Shown piece after piece: positions 7,373-15,040 of a stretch of 64,000 bases of DNA. The notes below the pieces were generated by a model. The model was not told the origin of the DNA. It saw only the letters and a list, made by a program, of their open reading frames with translations, and did not search any database. Source of the DNA: CAYFKJ01 sp964528595 (lineage in GTDB: Bacteria; Pseudomonadota; Alphaproteobacteria; UBA2966). The stretch is taken from assembly GCA_964528595.1 (NCBI GenBank), contig CAZGTM010000009.1:1-64000 (forward strand), read 5' to 3'. A program made the translations under genes and the position numbers. The stretch's first letter is position 1. Every line of letters begins with the position of its first letter.

Positions 7373-9138
7373 CTGAAGGCGCTGAGCGGCGGCACGTAAA
7401 GGCGTTCCGGGGTGAAGGTGACGGTCACGGTCGTACCCTCGCCGAACGTGCTTTCGAGGATCAGCTCGCCGCCGTGAAGTTCGGTCATGGCTTTGGCCAG
7501 CGGCAGGCCAAGCCCGGTGCCATCGAATTCCCGAGCCATGCCTTCGTCAATCTGTTCGAATTTGGCCAGCGCCTTGGGAATGTCGTTTTCGTGGATGCCG
7601 ATACCGGTATCCTTCACGAAAATCTCGGCTCCATGCTCCGCCACGTGGCTGCCGATCACGATACGCCCGCCATCCAGCGTGAATTTAACGGCGTTGCTGA
7701 TCAGATTGATCAGGATTTGCTTGATCATGCGTCGGTCGGCGACTAGGTCGGGCGTTTCCGCTGGAATCTGAACTTCAAGCCGGAGACGTTTGGCGTCGAC
7801 CGTTTCCTTGACGAACGCGATGGCGCTCTCGACCAACGGCAGGATCTCGATCCGTTCGTTGATGACTTCGCCTTTGCCCGCTTCGATCTTTGAAATATCG
7901 AGAACGTCGTTGATCAATTCCAGCAAGTGATCGCCGGAGCGGTGGATATCCCTGACGTACTCGGTCTGTTTGCTGTTCATCTTGCCGGGAATGCCGGCGT
8001 CCAGCACCTCCGAGAACCCGATAATGGCGTTGAGCGGGGTGCGCAACTCATGGCTCATGTTGGCGAGGAAGTCGGATTTGGCGGTGTTCGCCATCTCGGC
8101 GGTGTCTTTTGCCTGGCGCAGTTCCATTTCCAAGTTCTTGGCCTCGGTGACGTCGGTGAGCAAGGTGAACATGCCTCTGACCTCGCCGTGCTCGTCGAAA
8201 TCCGGTACGAACTCGACGTGAGCGTATATCTCCCCGGCACCGGGAAAATTTCGAATTGCTTCGAAGCTGGCGTTCACTCCCGATTGGGCCTGTTGGAATA
8301 TGGGTCGGAATTTTTCGTAGGCTTCCTTGCCGATGACATCGATGACGTGCATTCCGATGGCGGTCTGGCGATCGAGGGCGAACAAGTCCTCGAACACCTT
8401 GTTGACGTAGAGGTAGCGTTCATCGGTGTCGATGTAGGTCACCGCGGCCGGCAGCGAATCCGTGATCAGGCGCAGTTGCTCCTCGTTTTTCCGTAAATGG
8501 AGGCTCTTTTCCGACGACAGGGCGATGAAATTCTCGCTCTCCCTCTGATATTTGATCGAACGGAGGACAAACCTGTTGTGCGTGCGGGATACGCCGAACA
8601 AAAAGATCATGTAAACGCCGGCCAGCAGACCCAGGCTATCCGGAAACGTCGGGTCAAGAATGAACCGGGCTGCCAGTAAGCCCAGCATCACCAGCGTAAA
8701 TCCGAAAGCCGCCGGCAGATAAGGCGCCAGCGTTACGGCGCCGCCCGACGCGATTGCCAGCACCACGATGATCATCATGAGCTGCAGCGCCGTATCGGAG
8801 CTTGGGAAAACGACCAGCACCGATCCGCCGAGGGTGGCGGTGTGCAGGATCAGTAGGATGAAATAGGCGGTCAGCCAGCCGCGATATTCGTCACCGGATC
8901 TATAACTCTTTTCAAAATGGAGGGCGAAAAGGAGGCGGGCCATGGAGGCCAAAACCGTCGCCGCGGTCCAGGCATACAGGGTGGTGGTCGGAACATGTCC
9001 GAGAAGGATGTAGAAAAAGATGGCCGCCACGGCAAGTGCGGCAAAAACCACAAACCGCGCCGACCCGAACAGCAACCGCACTTGCTGTTCGTCAGCAGCA
9101 AACGATCTTATGAACCAGTCACCAACACGAAAATTCAA
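7369..9138 (-). CDS. membrane PAS sensor histidine kinase
   Basis: A 589-aa kinase with about six N-terminal membrane helices (residues 25-190), a coiled linker, a PAS domain (LITDSLPAAVTYIDTDERYL, about 222-335), a HisKA dimerisation domain with the phosphoacceptor His in NMSHELRTPLNAIIGF, and a HATPase domain with NLISNAVKF, DTGIGI and GTGLGL boxes. It has no receiver domain, and no response regulator gene is adjacent. The start appears to be TTG 9138. The signal sensed is unknown; membrane-integral sensing plus a PAS ligand or redox site is typical. Confidence 0.92.
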   Translation of the reverse strand: MNFRVGDWFIRSFAADEQQVRLLFGSARFVVFAALAVAAIFFYILLGHVPTTTLYAWTAATVLASMARLLFALHFEKSYRSGDEYRGWLTAYFILLILHTATLGGSVLVVFPSSDTALQLMMIIVVLAIASGGAVTLAPYLPAAFGFTLVMLGLLAARFILDPTFPDSLGLLAGVYMIFLFGVSRTHNRFVLRSIKYQRESENFIALSSEKSLHLRKNEEQLRLITDSLPAAVTYIDTDERYLYVNKVFEDLFALDRQTAIGMHVIDVIGKEAYEKFRPIFQQAQSGVNASFEAIRNFPGAGEIYAHVEFVPDFDEHGEVRGMFTLLTDVTEAKNLEMELRQAKDTAEMANTAKSDFLANMSHELRTPLNAIIGFSEVLDAGIPGKMNSKQTEYVRDIHRSGDHLLELINDVLDISKIEAGKGEVINERIEILPLVESAIAFVKETVDAKRLRLEVQIPAETPDLVADRRMIKQILINLISNAVKFTLDGGRIVIGSHVAEHGAEIFVKDTGIGIHENDIPKALAKFEQIDEGMAREFDGTGLGLPLAKAMTELHGGELILESTFGEGTTVTVTFTPERLYVPPLSAFS

Positions 9139-9203
9139 CGGCTACCCCCAAATCAGATGAGCACGACAGGTATTAGCCGGTCCCCCCGCTATTTTCCAGA
9201 AAC

Positions 9204-9497
9204 TTAAACTGTGGGTCCCAATTTTGCGTTTTTGGTCACCGATTCCCAGGCTTCGCCGGTGGCGACGACACAGGATACGCCGTTGGGCTGCGTCACGAGG
9301 ATCGTCCAGGTGCCGGACTGCGAGGCGAAGACCTCGACCACGGAACCGTTGTTGACCAGGCCCATGCCGGTCGTTGATTCCTTGTAGTCCGAATCCAGCT
9401 TGCTCACGACGTCGGTGCGCTGACCGCAAACCTGTTGAGCGTTGGCGCCGGTCGACATCAAAGCGACAAGGCTACCTGCTAAGACATACTTCAACAT
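9204..9497 (-). CDS. small secreted protein, paralogue A
   Basis: A 97-aa protein with a signal peptide (MLKYVLAGSLVALMSTGANA|Q). The mature part has two cysteines, CGQRTDVV and GVSCVVATGEAWE, that could form a disulfide. A central GLVNNGSVVEVFA - GTWTILVTQPNG stretch looks like a compact all-beta fold. It closely matches the product at 9793-10098. I do not recognise a named family with certainty. Similar small exported proteins occur widely in Rhodospirillales, and the role is unknown. Confidence 0.75.
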   Translation of the reverse strand: MLKYVLAGSLVALMSTGANAQQVCGQRTDVVSKLDSDYKESTTGMGLVNNGSVVEVFASQSGTWTILVTQPNGVSCVVATGEAWESVTKNAKLGPTV

Positions 9498-9792
9498 GAC
9501 GTTTCTCCTGTTCGCGGCAAATCCGAACTTTGGGGGATATCTTGGGTGTTCGGGTCCGCCTGGTGCTGAAGGCTTCCTTCAACGCTGTCAGTTGACCACG
9601 GCGATGTATCGGGGATGTGTCGGAATCGCGGTAATTGGTTTCAAAACCGCAGGAAATTGTATCTGGACTGTATCGATTTTGGCTGTACATGCGCAACAAT
9701 ATGCGCAGAGCCCGACCTAGCGCGTCCCGTGAAACGTGCTAAGTCAGCCTGAAACCATTGATTATGGCTATCCGTTGGTCTTATCGGTCGAT

Positions 9793-10098
9793 TTAGGCGC
9801 TGGGATCACTCACCAATTGGTGGGGAACAGCTTCCCAGGCCTCGCCGGTCGCGACGACACAGGAGATGCCATTGGGCTTGGTGACGAGAATCGTCCAAGA
9901 ACCTTCTTTCGACGCAAGAATCTCCAAAACACTGCCGTTGTTGACGAGGCCGAGCGCCACGGTATTTTCCGAGTAATTGCCAGAGAGCTGATCGACGAAC
10001 TTTGCTCGTTCGCTGCAAACCGCTTGCGCAGCGGCGGGTAAGGCGCCCAAGAACGCCGTGGTGATCAGAGCGGTGGCTACCGTCAATATCCGTAACAT
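9793..10098 (-). CDS. small secreted protein, paralogue B
   Basis: A 101-aa exported protein with signal peptide ending ALPAAAQA. The mature part repeats the pattern of paralogue A: a Cys followed by an Arg (CSERAKFV), GLVNNGSVLEILA, GSWTILVTKPNG and SCVVATGEAWE. The two copies lie on the same strand, separated by 295 bases in which I see no gene, so each probably has its own promoter. A GAGGTGAG ribosome site precedes the ATG. Confidence 0.75.
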   Translation of the reverse strand: MLRILTVATALITTAFLGALPAAAQAVCSERAKFVDQLSGNYSENTVALGLVNNGSVLEILASKEGSWTILVTKPNGISCVVATGEAWEAVPHQLVSDPSA

Positions 10099-10365
10099 TG
10101 CTCACCTCCTGGACCTGTTGGTCCGAAATTGCCTTGTAAAAGGCGGTACGCTTAAAAACTGGCAATTACCGTGCCAGGTACTAAAAACCGATTCTATTTC
10201 CACTCTACATTTATTACCAAACAGTAAATTTTATGAATAATTTTACCAATTGTTTATATATTACCTCCTTCTAGTGTATTTACTTAAGAACTCTTTCCAT
10301 TATTTTCCAGTCTTTTTCAAAATATTGTGAGTACGCTTGACCGGTTGTTTGTTGGGTTCCGCCCA
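10099..10365. other. AT-rich intergenic region
   Basis: No supported gene lies between 10098 and the tRNA promoter. The stretch is unusually AT-rich for this genome (especially 10190-10320). It holds a small inverted repeat CTGGCA-N7-TGCCAG at 10159-10177, and should contain the promoter of paralogue B on the minus strand. I see no convincing RNA gene or mobile-element remnant. Confidence 0.5.
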
Positions 10366-10394
10366 TTGACGAAACACCGGTGCATGGGTACATA
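10366..10394 (+). promoter_or_regulatory. sigma-70 promoter of tRNA-Ser
   Basis: A -35 box TTGACG (10366-10371) and a -10 box TACATA (10389-10394) are separated by exactly 17 bases. Transcription would start near 10401 and give a leader of about 34 bases before the tRNA. No other gene lies close downstream on this strand. Confidence 0.65.
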
Positions 10395-10434
10395 GGGCAA
10401 ATGCTGCCGGGTTGAGCGATCGGCCCGGCGTTGC

Positions 10435-10524
10435 GGAGGGTTGGCCGAGTGGCTGAAGGCGCTCCCCTGCTAAGGGAGTAAGGGTTAACGCCCTTCGAGG
10501 GTTCGAATCCCTCACCCTCCGCCA
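10435..10524 (+). tRNA. tRNA-Ser (anticodon GCU)
   Basis: A complete 90-base class II tRNA folds cleanly. The acceptor stem is GGAGGGT/ACCCTCC with discriminator G and encoded CCA. The D-stem is GCC/GGC, the anticodon stem CTCCC/GGGAG around loop CTGCTAA (anticodon GCT), followed by a long variable arm and a T-arm GAGGG-TTCGAAT-CCCTC. It reads AGC/AGU serine codons. Its last 14 bases plus three following T are repeated at 18566-18582, marking it as a likely integration site. Confidence 0.97.
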
Positions 10525-10527
10525 TTT
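10511..10527 (+). repeat. 17-bp direct repeat, putative attL in tRNA-Ser
   Basis: The 17 bases CTCACCCTCCGCCATTT start in the T-stem, cover the 3' acceptor strand, discriminator and CCA, and end three bases past the tRNA. An exact copy in the same orientation is found 8,055 bases downstream at 18566. This is the arrangement left by tyrosine-recombinase integration at a tRNA 3' end. Confidence 0.7.
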
Positions 10528-10561
10528 TCATTATCTTCCGGCGCCAATCCTCACTTCGTGG

Positions 10562-11296
10562 TCATTTCTCGACGAATTGCAGGTAATCGTCCGCCAGGCC
10601 GTTGACGGCCACATTTATTAGACGATCGCCGGCCTCCGGATCAGCCAGGGCCGAGTGAGAGCCCACGCGTCCGTCGGGAAAATCTCTCCGGTGCTCCTCG
10701 GGCGGTCCGTGTCGGTCTCCTGAGTGCGCCTTAATGTAATCGGCTGACAATTTTCGCGGGGGGTCGGAAGCCGGTCCCGGTTCGACAACGCGGTGTTCGG
10801 CCTGCGTGATGGCCACTTCCGACGGGGTCGCGTGCATGCCCTCCCAGTCACCGTAGAGTTCGTTTCGAAGCGTTTGGACCGCGTCGAAATCCCACCAGCT
10901 GCGAATTCGCACATTGGCGTTCCCAACCGCCTCGGCCGCGCGGTTCAGCGGAGCCAGGTTGGCGCCGTGTCCGTTCAGAAAATAAAAGCGTCCGAAACCC
11001 TGCGGAACCAAACCCTCCAGGATTTCCACGATCATCGCCTCGAATAATGGCTCCGAGAGGGAAATGCTGCCCGGGAAAGCCATGTTGAACGGCGCCGGCG
11101 TGTAAGCCAGGGTCGGCGCGACCAAAGCGTCGACGCGGTCGGCTGCGCCCCGGGCCACGCGCTCGGCGCACAAAGCGTCGGTTCCGATCAGGCCCATCGG
11201 CCCGTGCTGCTCGGTAGATCCGGTTGGAATGATGAGGCCCGTCGAGTTTTCAAGATACGCCTCGACTTCCGGCCAGGTGGCGAGATCCAATCTCAT
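10562..11296 (-). CDS. creatininase-family amidohydrolase
   Basis: A 244-aa metal-dependent hydrolase of the creatininase family, whose members open cyclic amides or remove formyl groups. Metal-binding motifs are visible: GSTEQHGP near residue 26 with Glu and His, GTD near 38, NGHGAN near 108 and HATPSEV near 155 with the expected Glu. The start (ATG 11296) overlaps the stop of the GST gene by four bases, so it is the last gene of the minus operon SBP - GST - creatininase-like. The substrate is not identifiable. Confidence 0.87.
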   Translation of the reverse strand: MRLDLATWPEVEAYLENSTGLIIPTGSTEQHGPMGLIGTDALCAERVARGAADRVDALVAPTLAYTPAPFNMAFPGSISLSEPLFEAMIVEILEGLVPQGFGRFYFLNGHGANLAPLNRAAEAVGNANVRIRSWWDFDAVQTLRNELYGDWEGMHATPSEVAITQAEHRVVEPGPASDPPRKLSADYIKAHSGDRHGPPEEHRRDFPDGRVGSHSALADPEAGDRLINVAVNGLADDYLQFVEK

Positions 11297-11934
11297 GGCG
11301 AGCTCAGGTACTCCTCGATTATCGGCCGGTAGCTGGAAAGTTCATCCGCAACCGCAGGAATTGTGTCGATTTCCCGCCGGTACGCGCCGATGGATGGCGG
11401 CCAGTCGATATCCAGCCCCAGCAAAGGCGTCAGGCCATCCAACCAGGTGAATGTGATGGGAAAACCGCAATCGCCGAGGGTCAGTCCATCGCTTTTGCCG
11501 ATACCTGGGGCCGCCAGATATTTGCCCAACTGGTTGAGCCGGCCGGAAATCTCCATGGATTGTTGTTTGGCAACATCCTCGTCCCTGTTGTCAGCGGCGA
11601 TGTGCGGAAACAGTTTTCGGACGGCGGGTTCCAGCCGAGTGTCGTGAAATCGCGAGCGCTCCCGGACTTTGGCGCGGTCGCCGAGAGCGGCCGGCAACAT
11701 GGCCGGGTCGGGGTGCTTTTCATTGAGGTATTCTGCGATCGCCTCCGAATCGGCAAGCACGATGTCCCCGTCAACAAGCGCGGGCAGGTTTCCTGAGGCG
11801 ATGACCTGCTTGTATTCGTCCGAGCCGTATCCGCCGGGCGGCGCGACCTCACGCCATTTCAAATTCTTGTGGCGCAGGAGGATACGCAGCTTCGCACAGT
11901 AAAGACTGGCCGGAATCGTGTAGACGGTGAGCAT
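11293..11934 (-). CDS. glutathione S-transferase family protein
   Basis: A 213-aa GST-fold protein. The N-terminal half is thioredoxin-like, starting MLTVYTIPASLYCAKLRILL with a Ser-Leu-Tyr-Cys active-site loop. SGNLPALVDGDIVLADSEAI AEYL holds the cis-Pro and the conserved glutathione-contact region. The C-terminal half is helical with TLGDCGFPITFTW. It differs clearly from the tandem GSTs at 5532-6878. In ring-cleavage pathways such proteins often isomerise maleyl intermediates; that is only a suggestion here. It sits between the binding-protein gene and the creatininase-like gene. Confidence 0.85.
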   Translation of the reverse strand: MLTVYTIPASLYCAKLRILLRHKNLKWREVAPPGGYGSDEYKQVIASGNLPALVDGDIVLADSEAIAEYLNEKHPDPAMLPAALGDRAKVRERSRFHDTRLEPAVRKLFPHIAADNRDEDVAKQQSMEISGRLNQLGKYLAAPGIGKSDGLTLGDCGFPITFTWLDGLTPLLGLDIDWPPSIGAYRREIDTIPAVADELSSYRPIIEEYLSSP

Positions 11935-11940
11935 AAGAAA

Positions 11941-11962
11941 ATGGGGCGCCGCGGCGCCCCAT
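11941..11962 (-). terminator. intercistronic hairpin behind the binding-protein gene
   Basis: A perfect 10-bp stem (ATGGGGCGCC / GGCGCCCCAT) with a 2-base centre lies six bases after the binding-protein stop on the minus strand, followed by TTTC and then, within ten bases, by the GST start codon. It probably stabilises or partly terminates the message so that the binding protein is made in excess over the downstream enzymes. Confidence 0.6.
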
Positions 11963-11968
11963 TTCTCC

Positions 11969-12757
11969 CTAGTTCTGCAGTTTCCACTTTCTCCCGAGTG
12001 AGTCGAAAAACCCGCGCTCGGTTTTCAGCGTAATCCAGGTATTGATGTAGTTGATCCAAACCTGGTCGGCCTGGGGCAGCAGCATGGCGATCGGCGTCCT
12101 TGCCTTCGGCGCGGAAACCGGGACGACCATCATCTGAGGATATTTCTCCACCAGTTTGTAGGCCTCGACGTTCGACGTGATGTGCGCATCCGCGCGACCG
12201 GCCAGAACTTCCTGGAAATCGCGGGCGGGCGCTTCGACGATCTTGTGAGCCGCGTTGGGGAAGAAGAGCTTAACCTGTTTCTCCTGGGTCGTACCGAGCG
12301 TCGCGGCGACAGTGACGCCGGCCTTGTTGAGGTCCGCCCAGTCCTTGTACTTCCCGGCGTTATTCTTCAGCGTCAGCGGCACGGTGGCCAGTGAGAAGTA
12401 GCTGATGGAGTAACCGGTTGCCTTGGCGCGGGCCGGCGAGATCGATGCCGAACCCGTCATATGGTACTTGCCCGACGTCACGCCGCTTACCAGCGTTTTC
12501 CAATCGGTCGGGACGAATTCGACCTTTACGCCGAGGTCTTTGGCCAGGGCGGTCATGACGTCGATGTCGTAACCCGTGTAGGAATTGTCGGCGGGATTCT
12601 TCATCGTCATGGGGTTCCAGTCGCCGGTCGTGCCGACTTTCAAAACGCCACCGTTGAGAATTTCCTGCAAGGCCGATTGAGCGTGCGAAATCGTTGCCGA
12701 CGAAATCGTCATTACCGCGACCGCAAACGCGATCGAGATCAGCTTTAATGTACTCAT
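11969..12757 (-). CDS. polar amino-acid ABC transporter substrate-binding protein
   Basis: A 262-aa type 3 solute-binding protein with a signal peptide (MSTLKLISIAFAVAVMT...SHA). The mature protein shows LKVGTTGDWNPMTM, then the family signature SYTGYDIDVMTALAKDLGV, and a second lobe with TAVAATLGTTQEKQ-type spacing (VTVAATLGTTQEKQVK). It would deliver a small polar or amino-acid-like ligand to the permease and ATPase encoded divergently at 12910-14405. It is the first gene of the minus operon, next to the shared control region. Confidence 0.93.
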   Translation of the reverse strand: MSTLKLISIAFAVAVMTISSATISHAQSALQEILNGGVLKVGTTGDWNPMTMKNPADNSYTGYDIDVMTALAKDLGVKVEFVPTDWKTLVSGVTSGKYHMTGSASISPARAKATGYSISYFSLATVPLTLKNNAGKYKDWADLNKAGVTVAATLGTTQEKQVKLFFPNAAHKIVEAPARDFQEVLAGRADAHITSNVEAYKLVEKYPQMMVVPVSAPKARTPIAMLLPQADQVWINYINTWITLKTERGFFDSLGRKWKLQN

Positions 12758-12791
12758 GGAACCCCTCCCTCTATTTTTTCTAATTCAAATT

Positions 12792-12851
12792 ATTGCGTCT
12801 TACATTCTGAATTGCAACAAATTATACTTATTGCATGTAGCGCAACATAAT
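12792..12851. promoter_or_regulatory. divergent promoter with three ATTGC sites at 19-bp spacing
   Basis: The 152-base region between the binding-protein and ATPase genes contains a perfect minus-strand -10 box (TATAAT, at 12821-12826) and a plus-strand near-consensus CATAAT at 12846-12851. ATTGC occurs at 12792, 12811 and 12830, each exactly 19 bases apart; the third forms an inverted repeat TTGC-N7-GCAA (12831-12845), and another GCAA-TTG-TTGC lies at 12867-12877. These overlap both promoters and are plausible operators for the XRE-cupin regulator encoded in the operon. Confidence 0.5.
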
Positions 12852-12909
12852 GATCGCCGGTAAACGGCAATTGTTGCGAACGAAGGCGCCGCAGAGGGGG
12901 TAAACACAG

Positions 12910-13656
12910 GTGGACGGATCCAATCCGCTAATCCATATCGACCGGGTCTCCAAGCACTTCGGCGATTTTCAAGCCCTGAAGGACGTTTCCCTGGACGTTG
13001 CACCGGGCGAACGCGTCGTGGTCTGCGGCCCGTCCGGTTCGGGCAAATCAACCTTGATCCGCTGTATCAACGGCCTGGAACAGCACCAGTCGGGAACAAT
13101 CGTTGTCGATGGAGTGACGTTAAATCATAGCGCGGAAAGCCTCAGGTCGATCAAGGTCAAAGTCGGAATGGTTTTTCAGCAGTTTAATCTGTTCCCCCAT
13201 CTCACCGTGCTCGAGAACCTGACGCTCGGACCCATTCGGGCGCGCAATATGGCGAAAGCCGAGGCCGCCGACTTGGCCATGCGGTATTTGGAGCGCGTCC
13301 GCATTCCGGAACAGGCCGACAAGTATCCGGCCAAGCTGTCCGGGGGACAGCAGCAACGGGTGGCGATTGCCAGATCGCTTTGCATGGAACCCAATATCAT
13401 GCTTTTCGATGAACCGACCTCGGCGTTGGATCCCGAAATGATCAACGAGGTCCTGGACGTCATGACCGAATTGGCGACCTCGGGCATGACCATGATTTGC
13501 GTGACCCACGAGACCGGCTTCGCTCGGCGTGTCGCCGACAAGATGGTATTTATGGATCAGTCCGAAATCGTCGAAATGGCCGATCCCGAGAAGTTCTTTA
13601 CAGCGCCCGAGAGCCAGCGCTGTCGCGACTTCCTCGATAAGATTTTGCATCACTAG
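12910..13656 (+). CDS. amino-acid-type ABC transporter ATP-binding protein
   Basis: A 248-aa ATPase of the polar amino-acid importer class (GlnQ/HisP type). Walker A is GPSGSGKS near residue 38, the signature LSGGQQQRVAIARSL near 145, Walker B IMLFDEPTSALDPEM near 165, and the switch His in VTHETGFA. The start is GTG 12910, preceded by GAGGGGG. It is followed after 8 bases by the permease gene and pairs with the divergent binding-protein gene. Confidence 0.94.
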   Translation: MDGSNPLIHIDRVSKHFGDFQALKDVSLDVAPGERVVVCGPSGSGKSTLIRCINGLEQHQSGTIVVDGVTLNHSAESLRSIKVKVGMVFQQFNLFPHLTVLENLTLGPIRARNMAKAEAADLAMRYLERVRIPEQADKYPAKLSGGQQQRVAIARSLCMEPNIMLFDEPTSALDPEMINEVLDVMTELATSGMTMICVTHETGFARRVADKMVFMDQSEIVEMADPEKFFTAPESQRCRDFLDKILHH

Positions 13657-13664
13657 GCGCCGCG

Positions 13665-14405
13665 ATGAGGAATTTCATCAAAAGCGCCCTTTTGGTTCTG
13701 TTGCTCGCCGGCTGTTCGGGTAACTGGGGTTGGTATGTCGTCAACCCCATGACGGAATCGGGCTATATCAACCTTAAATTCCTCCTGAGCGGTCTCTACT
13801 ACACTATCCTCTTGTCGTTGACGGCAATTTCGATCTCCATCCTGGTCGGTTTGATCATCGCGCTGCCGGGGCTTGCGCGGAACCGCTATCTCAGAAGCAT
13901 CAACCGGATTTATGTCGAACTCGTGCGGGCGGTTCCGATATTGGTTCTCATCCTGTGGGTTTACTACGGCATGCCAACATTGGCTGACATATCGATCAGC
14001 GTTTTTTGGGCGGGCGTCATCGCCTTGGCGCTGTCCGACAGCGCCTTCGAGGCCGAAATTTTCCGTGCCGGCATCCAATCCGTGGACAAAGGACAATACG
14101 AGGCCTCGCACTCCATAGCCCTCAATTACCCCGACACCATGCGCTTTGTGATCCTGCCCCAGGCAATCCGGCGGGTGCTGCCGGCTTTAGGCAATCAATT
14201 GGTCTACATGTTGAAAATGTCGTCACTGGTATCAGTCATCGGCATGCAGGAACTCACCCGCAAAGCCAACGAACTGGTGGTGACGGAGTATCGGCCTTTG
14301 GAGGTTTATACCGTGCTGGTCCTTGAGTACCTGGTATTGATCCTGATCGTGTCGGCCGGCGTGCGCTGGCTTGAACGGCATATGCGGGCAGACGAACGTG
14401 TTTAA
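13665..14405 (+). CDS. amino-acid-type ABC transporter permease with lipoprotein-like N-terminus
   Basis: A 246-aa permease of the His/Glu/Gln type. Helices run from about 40 to 235, and the ATPase-contacting EAA loop is visible in EAEIFRAGIQSVDKGQYEA. Unusually it begins with a signal-like segment ending LLLAGCSGN, which fits a lipobox with Cys at residue 18, before the normal permease start (WGWYVVNPM...). Only one permease is present, so a homodimer is likely. ATG 13665 lies 8 bases after the ATPase stop. Confidence 0.9.
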   Translation: MRNFIKSALLVLLLAGCSGNWGWYVVNPMTESGYINLKFLLSGLYYTILLSLTAISISILVGLIIALPGLARNRYLRSINRIYVELVRAVPILVLILWVYYGMPTLADISISVFWAGVIALALSDSAFEAEIFRAGIQSVDKGQYEASHSIALNYPDTMRFVILPQAIRRVLPALGNQLVYMLKMSSLVSVIGMQELTRKANELVVTEYRPLEVYTVLVLEYLVLILIVSAGVRWLERHMRADERV

Positions 14406-14417
14406 GGGAGATCGTTG

Positions 14418-14996
14418 ATGGCCGCCTGGATCAAGATGATATCGGACGACGAGGCGGATGCAGGCCTGCTTGAGACGTTGTCCCTTGCCCGCACCCCCCA
14501 TGGCACGGTGGACAACGTAATGCGGGTTCACTCGCTTCGCCCCAATACCATGCGCGGCCACGTGACGCTCTACCGGGCGGCCCTGCATGACGACGCCAAT
14601 ACGCTGCCCACGTGGCTGCAGGAAACCATCAGTTCCTACGTATCCATTCTGAATGACTGCCCCTATTCGCTGGCTAATCATTGGGCCAACGCCCGCCACC
14701 TGATTGCCGACGACAAGCGCGCGGATGAGATCGAAACCGCATTGCACGGCCGCAAACCGGAGGAGGCGTTTCAAGGTTCGGAACTGGCGTTGTTGCGGTA
14801 CGCGGAAAAATTGACGGCGTCGCCCGGCAACATGGAAGAGGCGGATGTCGAGGCCCTGCGGGCGACGGGACTGGATGACGGTCAAATACTCGAAGCCAAC
14901 CAGATCATCGGATATTTCAACTACGTAAACCGATGCCTGAACGGCCTGGGCGTGACCACCGACGGCGATATCGTGGGTTACTACAAGGAAACTTGA
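14418..14996 (+). CDS. AhpD/carboxymuconolactone-decarboxylase-like protein, incomplete CxxC
   Basis: A 192-aa all-helical protein related to peroxidase-related AhpD-like enzymes. In that family a CxxCxxxH motif provides the peroxidatic and resolving cysteines and a His. Here the motif reads NDCPYSLANH, so the second Cys is Ser while the first Cys and the His remain. Thiol-peroxidase activity by the usual mechanism is therefore doubtful, and a structural or lyase role is possible. ATG 14418 has GGGAG upstream. It follows the permease by 12 bases in the plus operon. Confidence 0.82.
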   Translation: MAAWIKMISDDEADAGLLETLSLARTPHGTVDNVMRVHSLRPNTMRGHVTLYRAALHDDANTLPTWLQETISSYVSILNDCPYSLANHWANARHLIADDKRADEIETALHGRKPEEAFQGSELALLRYAEKLTASPGNMEEADVEALRATGLDDGQILEANQIIGYFNYVNRCLNGLGVTTDGDIVGYYKET

Positions 14997-15040
14997 GTTG
15001 CTGAAATCAAATCAACTATCTGAGGATCGGGAGTAGCTGT

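Noticed and set aside
9442..9720. A 92-aa plus-strand ORF between the two secreted paralogues
   Set aside because: No ribosome site, overlaps the antisense of paralogue A, and ends without context; treated as non-coding.
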